DNA of 64,000 nucleotides, taken from positions 47,682,490 through 47,746,489 of the forward strand of contig OX457024.1 in NCBI GenBank assembly GCA_949752745.1, in the 5' to 3' direction. Positions 53,794-61,984 of the stretch are shown here, piece after piece. The notes under the pieces were generated by a model. It was not told where the DNA came from. It worked only from the letters and a program-made list of their open reading frames with translations, and made no database searches. The position numbers were made by a program, and so were the translations under genes. The stretch's first letter is position 1, and the number at the start of each line of letters is the position of its first letter. The stretch comes from Protula sp. h YS-2021. Its lineage: Eukaryota; Annelida; Polychaeta; Sabellida; Serpulidae.

Positions 53794-55400
53794 CTGCTTC
53801 GGCAAACACCAGGAGTGAACTGACTGAGTTGTCAGAAAGCTCAAGTAACAGGAGCTTTGATAGTGCAAACTGCAGACAATACGCCCCATTATAATTCGGT
53901 GGGGTGGGGGTTACTGGTGAAGCCCATAAAATGATCCAATACATTTATTAAGAGCAACTGAGTTATCAATCTTAACGCAACAAAAACTTGGATAAAATTT
54001 AGCACCACACCTAATTTAACAATTCCTCGCACATAACCTTACCCCTCCCCCACCAAGCAACTGCCCCCTCCCCGAAAAAAAAACAAAACAAAACACAAAA
54101 GATTGTCCGTTCCGAATTTATCATTTCACCGAAAAGCCGACAACACACGTGTTTTGCCTCATTGGGAGAGAGGGAGGGAGGGAGAACGAGAGAGAGAGAG
54201 AGAGATGGATGAATTAATCTGCTCTGTCACAAAATAATGTCCATCATGTTTTAAAATAAGAAATCAGTGTTGTAAGAATGATAGAATGGCATACCTTTGG
54301 GCTAAAAATGTTCTGTGTTTTCATTCCTTTATTAAAATGCCATTTTAAAAATGTATCCGAAAACACAATAAAATGTTTTTAAAAAGCACATTTTCACTGT
54401 GCTTCTTCCTCGTAAGAACTGTATGTTTTCACGAAAAGGTGAAGGCCGATACGTTGTGTGCATCACTTAGTTTGCTGAAAACATCTCCGATTTCTGCAAG
54501 CATTTTTCCAATAATCATACTGTAACGCCACACTGTGACTGATACATGTGTTTTATATCAGTGCATCATGAGCAGAAGAAATCAGCCAGTTGCAACAGTT
54601 TACATTGATACACTGAGACTGATCACAGTTTTGATTGGCCGAGCAGTCTCAATTTTTTCTCAGTAGTTCTCAATATTTCTCAAATTGGCACATGTATGGA
54701 GGGTCATCTGAAATGGCGCACCTGATAAAAAATTGTTGACCTTGACCTAACTTTAATTATTGAATGACAATTACCCACCCCTGCCCCCTTTTCTTTAGGA
54801 AACTGGCATTCCATGCGGATTAGGTCCAGCCTCAAAAATACGCCCTTTCTCTGCGTTTGGTTTTGTTTGTTTGTTTGTTTTTTTTTGTTTGTTTGTTTTT
54901 TTTTACACTTATGATAACACATTTCATACCAAGAGAGTTAGAGAAAAATTTCAACATTGTGGCTTAAATTCTGACAGCGTAACAACAGTTTCACCTTTTA
55001 TTCAGTGATAAAGTAGATTTCTTTGGGATTCACCGGCATTTGGCAGCATATCTGTGTGTGTGTGTGGGTGTTTTTTTTTTTTAATTCTGATGGCGTATTA
55101 GGTCGTTTAGTGGTGTTTGCGATGTCGGATTGACGTTGTTTATATTTAAGAAAAGAATACTCAGACCAAATGACCGCCTGCGGAAGTCAGTTTGACGAAA
55201 ATACACCAATTCACCACTCAGAATGCAAAACACTGCAGCGGTGTATTGACAGACTGTAGAAGTCCTTCGTGAAAACTGCTTATTCCTGTTGTAATAATTT
55301 CGTTTTTATTAAATTCGACAAATGCGACATCTTGTGGCGTTCAACGGAAGTGTGGCGTTGTCACTTCGGCTGGCACAACGTTTACTTGTAACGTTTTAAA
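53794..55400. other. Spacer with low-complexity tracts, no gene seen
   Basis: Holds A-rich and C-rich tracts (54040-54100), a GGGA/GA tract (54165-54205), T-rich tracts with TTTG repeats (54860-54905) and a (TG)n then T-run (55053-55083). No exon or RNA gene was supported on either strand. Confidence 0.5.
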
Positions 55401-55495
55401 CACCACAATGTGTGTGAAACTGGCTGATATAAGATTATAACACCGAGCTGTACGTCTTTCTGTGCGAGGTCCGGATTGATTGGGTTATCTGAGCC
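55401..55495 (+). repeat. Diverged relic of the macrosatellite unit
   Basis: CACCACAATGTG is identical to the array, and 65 bp further on GAGGTCCGGATTGATTGGGT matches the array's GAGGTCCGGATGGGATGGGT. The spacing in the array is 64 bp (3044 to 3108), so the match is collinear. Sequence between and beyond is strongly diverged. Confidence 0.55.
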
Positions 55496-56011
55496 AATGT
55501 CAATACCAACTTAATTAACACCCAGTCATAATATTAGACCTCTTTTTTTCACTTTAAAAGTGAAATTGAAATGACAACACAAGCAAGATGCATTTTTCTT
55601 CATAGGTCAGCAGTGGACCGTTTTGATACGTTATGGTAATTGGGTTCCAGTTATTTTATATATATATATCAAACGATATATACTTAAGTCAGGACGGGAA
55701 AGTTTTTCCCTTAACGTCAGGAAATACATAACGTCACATCTATGACTGAAACATAAGCAGTTGCTCAACTCGAAGTTTTAAAAACTTTTGTATAGCAGAA
55801 CCTTGCTAACGCATGTGTGTTGTAGCACTGGTGAGCACGCAGGCATTCTGCGCCGTTTCCAAAATTATAGGTCAGTTATACAAAAAGTGATCTTTTTAAA
55901 GATATAGACGAGCAGAGCAGATCACGTGGGGCACAATGCCAACGCAATCTGTTCTTAACTGGGCAAGAACGGTGAGAAAAAAGACACTAAAGCGTTCGTC
56001 TTCATTAGGTC
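55496..56011. other. Spacer, nothing recognised
   Basis: A short (TA)n at about 55660 and otherwise unremarkable sequence. It would lie just beyond the 3' end of the RyR transcript if the AATAAA at 56012-56017 is used. Confidence 0.4.
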
Positions 56012-56017
56012 TTTATT
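56012..56017 (-). terminator. Candidate RyR poly(A) signal AATAAA
   Basis: TTTATT on the plus strand is AATAAA on the minus strand, about 1.35 kb beyond the RyR stop codon. It is the first canonical AATAAA I found downstream. ATTAAA variants closer to the stop (near 57076 and 56818) are alternatives. Confidence 0.35.
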
Positions 56018-57360
56018 CAAAGGATGCATGCATAGTTCATGGTTCAAATGCCAAGTTAAAACAGTACAAATAAAATATCCAAATGTATAAGGATGTGCCT
56101 AATTTTTTTTTCCAAATAAGCCTGCGCAAAACATAACAATAATTTAGTCAATGTCAGACCGTTTTAGAATCCCGCCAGAACGACACCCGATAATCAGCAT
56201 CAGATAAGATGGCTCCCTAAAATATGAGGAGGGGGCGGTGGTCGGGGGGGGGGGGGGGGGGGGGTAAAGACCCGAACAGCCCTGTTTGATCTGTGGTTAA
56301 AGAATTGTTTAGTTTTATTCATAATTTAAAACCGATCAAAACTAACCTTAGTTCACCGATATGAAAGCGTTTATGGATTACGTGCTGTTTCAAGGAATGC
56401 AAATTTGGTGCCATTTTAACCCGCATTTACTCCAAATGTTTACGAAATAGCATCGAAATCAATTCTGAAATGTCTTACATTTCAGTTGGAACACAACACT
56501 GACTAGTCTGTATGACAGAAGGGCTGACAGATGGCGTAAAACATAAACAGCTAACAGCGAGAGTTGACGACAACCAAAACAGTAGCACCATGTGTATGAA
56601 AGAACCAACAAATGGGATTCTATAACACAATACATATAGGGTTATAAACACGTTGTAATTTATAAAAAACAAAAATATAAATATATAAATAAAAAAAAAA
56701 GATTTCGATAGCTTGATAACGTACGTTAATTTTTATAATTTGCTTTGAATATTAAACCCCGGCTTCGATTATTTTCCTATCAAAACAAAGCGACAAACTG
56801 TATTCGAAAAATGTTATTTTTAATGTACTCAGCATTTTGGGTCCAAATCGATCTCTTGTCAGTCATGCATCACAGTTCTTTTAACAATTTTTAGCTTAAT
56901 GAAATTATAACCATCAAGGTTTTTCCCACAATGCCTTTCCTTCGTCCTCCCAGGCCTGTGTATTGCATGCATTAATTAACTCAATTAATTAACTAATTAA
57001 TTAATTAATTAACTCAATGAACCAAAATTCCCGTACAATAAATATGTTTGATCTTATCCCAAAGATTAAATTGTCATTTAATACTGCATCAATAAAGTGT
57101 AATAAAACGCAAAGCTTTTATCCCTTATCACAAAATTATTGCGCGTCGCGACGAAAATTAAGCTATAACTTCATCAGATCCATCAGCGAACCGTCAACAA
57201 AAGTGAAAAAGAAAACGAAACATCTCTTCTGCAATAAGTTGGCGTGCGTGATCAGGAACAGCAAGAGGGACTTTCTGACACCGCTCTCTGGACTTCTAAC
57301 AGTTTGTTCATGGCACTATCCCGTCGTATTTGCGGCAGCCAGTTGCCATGGCAGCGGTTG
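56018..57360 (-). other. Putative RyR 3' UTR
   Basis: Non-coding sequence between the RyR stop and the candidate poly(A) signal. It includes a long G run (about 56245-56264) and AATTAATT repeats (56970-57013). No coding frame or RNA was recognised. Confidence 0.35.
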
Positions 57361-57471
57361 TTACTGGTGACCGCTGGCAGCGATTTCCTCTTCGTACTGC
57401 TTGCGGAAACAATCGCCGACCGGTATGAAATCCCACGAGCGTTGCTGGTATAACTCCCACACGTACGTTTC
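57361..57471 (-). CDS. RyR: RyR exon j: terminal exon and stop
   Basis: Thirty-six codons and [23 protein letters not shown] then [16 protein letters not shown]. The family pattern at the end of the channel is [20 protein letters not shown], so Cys and Phe are replaced by Ser and Ile, and the tail is about five residues longer than usual. Acceptor TTTACAG. Confidence 0.96.
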   Translation of the reverse strand, partial: ETYVWELYQQRSWDFIPVGDCFRKQYEEEIAASGHQ

Positions 57472-60400
57472 CTGTAAATGTCAAACACGTCGTGAATTAC
57501 ATCAAATATTTGCTATAGCCTGAATGCCTGATCAGTCACTAGGCTATCCAACCATTAAAATCACTCTTACAACGATTGTTTTTCAAACACAGTTGTGTCA
57601 AGATGCCAGTTTAACCAAACTGATGCGCTGCAAACCTGGCTCAGAAGTAACACTGGGTGCAATAAGTAGAGCAATAGGCAATTTGTTAACAACCGGTAGC
57701 TTAACACTGATATTGCTACCCACTTTGAAATTCGAACAAGTGTGTAAAGTGTTCTTCAGATTCAAGCTTTAAGAACTCCTCAATTTCTTCGCCCTGAACA
57801 CTTGATCAAGCCTGACACCTGACACCCGTGGCCCTTATCGCTAAACCAGTCTTCAGTTCCTCACTAACACTAAGTACCTCATTAACCCTCAGCTCCCCGC
57901 AGTCCTTATCACTCAATCACTCCTCAGTTCCTCACCAACCCCTAAGCACCACACCACTCCTCAGTTCCCCACTAATCCCAAGCACCTCACCAACCCTCAG
58001 CTCCCCGCAGCCGCCATAATTAACCCCCCCCCCCTCAGTTCCTCACTAACTCTAAGCACTTCACCAACCCTCAGCTCCCCGCAGCCCTCATCACTCAACC
58101 CCTCCTCAGTTCCTCACTAACCCTATGCACCTCACCAAGCCCTGTACACTCACCTGGCCCGTGTACTCGGTGTCGGGCTTGTTAATGAGATGCATCAGGA
58201 AGAACATATAGTTTGCGAAGTTATGCTCTTTCTGACAATGGGTTTCAAAACCCCTCGGTATCTTATCTAGGTAGTCCTTCCCAATGCCGCAGATAAAGCA
58301 GGAAGACTGTATCACAAAAAAGAGAAAAGAAAAGAAAGAATTTACACATGGCAGATGAAGACATTTTTTGTTCATTGTTCGTTTGCTTTTTCTTAAACAG
58401 AAAAGTATAAGAAAATCCAGACTTTAGCCTGGATCAAAACACGTGACAAGAGCTGGTTTCCATGGCAGTATGCTCGCCACAAAGACCGACTCTTACACAC
58501 AGCGAAGCAATGACACTTTGTGGCAAATTTTTTGAAGAAATGTTTTGTGTTGTACATAGAACCGGCACCTCTCCCTGGTGTACAGCCTGCAAACAACAGC
58601 CTTTTTAGTGTATCCGGATGAACACCACCAACATTGACAGAAATGACTAAGATGATGCGCCTATGGCAGACTGGTGAACTGGGATGTGTGCCTTACCTCC
58701 AGATCTGGCGAATTGGGATGTGCGCCTTACCTCCAGATCTGGCGAAGTGGGATGTGTGCCTTACCTCCAGATCTGGCGAACTGGGATGTGTGCCTTACCT
58801 CCAGATCTAACGAACTGGGATGTGTGCCTTACCTCCAGATCTGGTGAACTGGGATGTGTGCCTTACCTCCAGATCTGGCGAACTGGGATGTGTGCCTTAC
58901 CTCCAGATCTGGCGAACTGGGATGTGTGCCTTACCTCCAGATCTGGTGAACTGGGATGAGTGCCTTACCTCCAGATCTGGTAAACTGGGATGTGTGCCTT
59001 ACCTCCAGATCTGGTGAACTGGGATGTGTGCCTTACCTCCTGGTCCGGTGAAGTGGGATGTGTGCCTTACCTCCAGATCTTCCTTGACTTGTTCCAGCTG
59101 ACTTCTCAGTTCTCCAAAGGCGTCAATGATCAAACCTATAGCAGTAACAGGCACCGTGTCAGGTAAACTCGTCATACATCACGTGTCTTGCTACAGTAAC
59201 AGGCACCGCGTGAGGCACACTGCACTCGTCTCATGCCTTGTTGCAGTAACAGGCACCGCGTGAGGCACACTGCACTCGTCTCATGCCTTGCTGCAGTAAC
59301 AGGCACCGCGTGAGGCACACTGCACTCGTCTCATGCCTTGCTGCAGTAACAGGCACCGCGTGAGGCACACTGCACTCGTCTCATGCCTTACTGCAGTAAC
59401 AGGCACCGCGTGAGGCAAACTGCACTCGTCTCATGCCTTACTGCAGTAACAGGCACCGCGTGAGGCACACTGCACTCGTCTCATGCCTTGCTGCAGTGAC
59501 AGGCACCGCGTCAGTCACACGCACACACTCGTCACTTGCAACAGGCACCGCGTGAGGGACATACGTGACGTGCCTTACTGCAGGTGGGCAGTTATTGCAT
59601 CAAACATTTCGTGTTTTTATTCATTCAATTAAAAACTATGAAGTACGTATACCTTCATCTCTAACAAAAGTTTTTAGCGCACTCAGAACGTATTATAAAC
59701 GGATGTGCGTAAGATCCGGTGGGTGGGGGGGGAGAAGGGGTGGCGGTGGAGGGGTGCGACTTACCCTGGATGATGGCGAGCAGGATGATGATGACAAAGA
59801 AGAAGAAAGTGATGTCGAAAAGGATGCGGTACACTTCGGCCGGGTCGCCGTCCGGGGATTCGATCTCGTCACCGATGCCGCCGCCCGCGCGCACGCCCTT
59901 GTAGAGGTGGAAGACGAAGCACTGCGAACGCAAAGCACAGGTGTTACATACGTCACACATTCACACTGATCACGTCACATACTTGCACCGATAACGTCAC
60001 ACTTGCCCAGATCACGTGACAAATTTACACTGATCACGTCACGAATTACATTGATCACGTCGCACCTTAACACCGATAACGTCACACTTACACAGATTAC
60101 TCGACAAACTTACACTAAGCACGTCACACACTTAAACTGAGCACGTCACACACTTACACTGAGCACGTCACATCTACACTCAGCACGTCACACACTTACG
60201 CTGAGCACGTCAAACTTACACTCAGCACGTCACACACTTACACTCAGCACGCCACAAACTTACACTCAGCACGTCACACACTTACAATGAGCATGTCACA
60301 CACCTAGACTAAGCACGTCACAGACTTACACTAAGCACGTCACACACTTACACTGAGCACGTCACACACTTACACTGAGCACGTCACGCACTTACACTGA

Positions 60401-61952
60401 GCACGTCACACACTTACACTGAGCACGTCACACACTTACACTGAGCATGTCGTGGCACTTGTAATCTGCGTCGCCCTCCTCCTCCTCCTGGATGTAGAAC
60501 TTGCGGAAGCAGTTGAAGGCTATGACCGTGTACAGATAGACCACGATGCTGGTCAGCAGCACCGTCAACACCAGCTGCAAAGCCCAGCACATACCCGCCT
60601 TGCATGCTTCGTTTCACATATATAAGCTCATTTTGTTCTAAAACCATACTTTTTTAAGCGTAGTAGATGTGAGAGAAAAAGTAAATTTTGATAGGCAGGC
60701 CAACAATTTTTAACAGTGTAAGCCACACTGAATTAAGTACCGGTACTGCATATTTCACGCGTATTCGAGAAAACCAGCTCTGGTTTTTTGTTTTTTTTTT
60801 TTTTTGTAGCATCAAAAAATTGTAATGACTGAATTAAATCTACCAGTTTTAGTGCAATATTTAAAAATAAGTCATCGTCTAATCAATGACCAGAACCATT
60901 AAAATAATGAGTTTTAATATTACACAATCCGAAACGAACGCAGAAAGAAATAAAACACACGGAGATAGTTTAGCTGAATGCAAAAAAAAAAAAAACAAAA
61001 TTGTAAGACTTAAAATGTAAAAACAACCGAAATGCAAGTTTGACTTCGTCCATTAGCGACAATCTACACCAGCTATGGTGGATCAATCATCGGAGTTTTG
61101 CAACCATACTGAAGAAAAAAACTGCATGGTAGAACGCAATGCGCGGTTACCTGCTTGCCGTTGTGCGTGACGGATTGGAGGATGGTGCCGAGGGTCTTGA
61201 AGCAGATGGCGATGTCCATGAGGTGTACGGCGAAGAAGAAAGCGTTGAAATTGCCGAGCACGGAGACGACGAAGTAGCCGGCGATGTACAGGAACGACTG
61301 GCAATACAAGACCACGCCGCAGTCAGTGTGCGAGTGTGTGTGTCAATGCATGCCATGTAATACATGTACGCTTGCCACAATTCTCCTGCCTTCTTCGTGT
61401 GTGGGTGCGGGGGGGGGGGAGGGAAGGGGTTGGGAACGTGACCTACATGACCTTAGAATATAATGGTTTTTAAGAAACCGTCGAATCACACTTGCACCAC
61501 TGACCCAAGCCTCCTCTCCCACCCCACCAAAAAAAAAAAAAAGCTAAAAAATGGGTTAAAAAGTTGAAGTGACACATAAAGGACTGAAATCACCGATTTT
61601 TGTGTTATCTTTTTTATTTTTTGCTGTCCTGGCGACTAAAGGCTCTCTGGACCTCTTGTCGTCTAAATAACTTAACGACGTTAAACGTTATATAGCAAAC
61701 ACATCTATGCAGTAAGTACTTACATTATCCGTGAAGATAATACCCCACTTCCAGATCTGATAGCGCCAGTCGACATCACTCATGCTGAAACACCCAACAC
61801 CGTCACAGGGCTTACACTTTCGCAATAATGATGCCAATCTTTGCGCAATGTTTTTCTTCACTCTTGAAATCTAGTTTTTAAAATTATATACATACAGCAG
61901 GAGTCACGTGACTGCAAAATATTCGCCAATGTCTGTGTTGTTACTCTGTGCT

Positions 61953-61984
<32 letters not shown>

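Noticed and set aside
54704..54922. Minus-strand frame rich in Lys, Asn and Gln
   Set aside because: It comes from TTTG/T-rich low-complexity DNA; there is no further support.
58684..59017. Plus-strand frames with repeating peptide [12 protein letters not shown]
   Set aside because: They are translations of the 34 bp donor-junction minisatellite; three units make 102 bases, so any frame repeats every 34 residues.
59565..59969. 134-codon plus-strand frame overlapping RyR exon g
   Set aside because: It is antisense to the pore exon and its acidic stretch mirrors the RyR coding strand.
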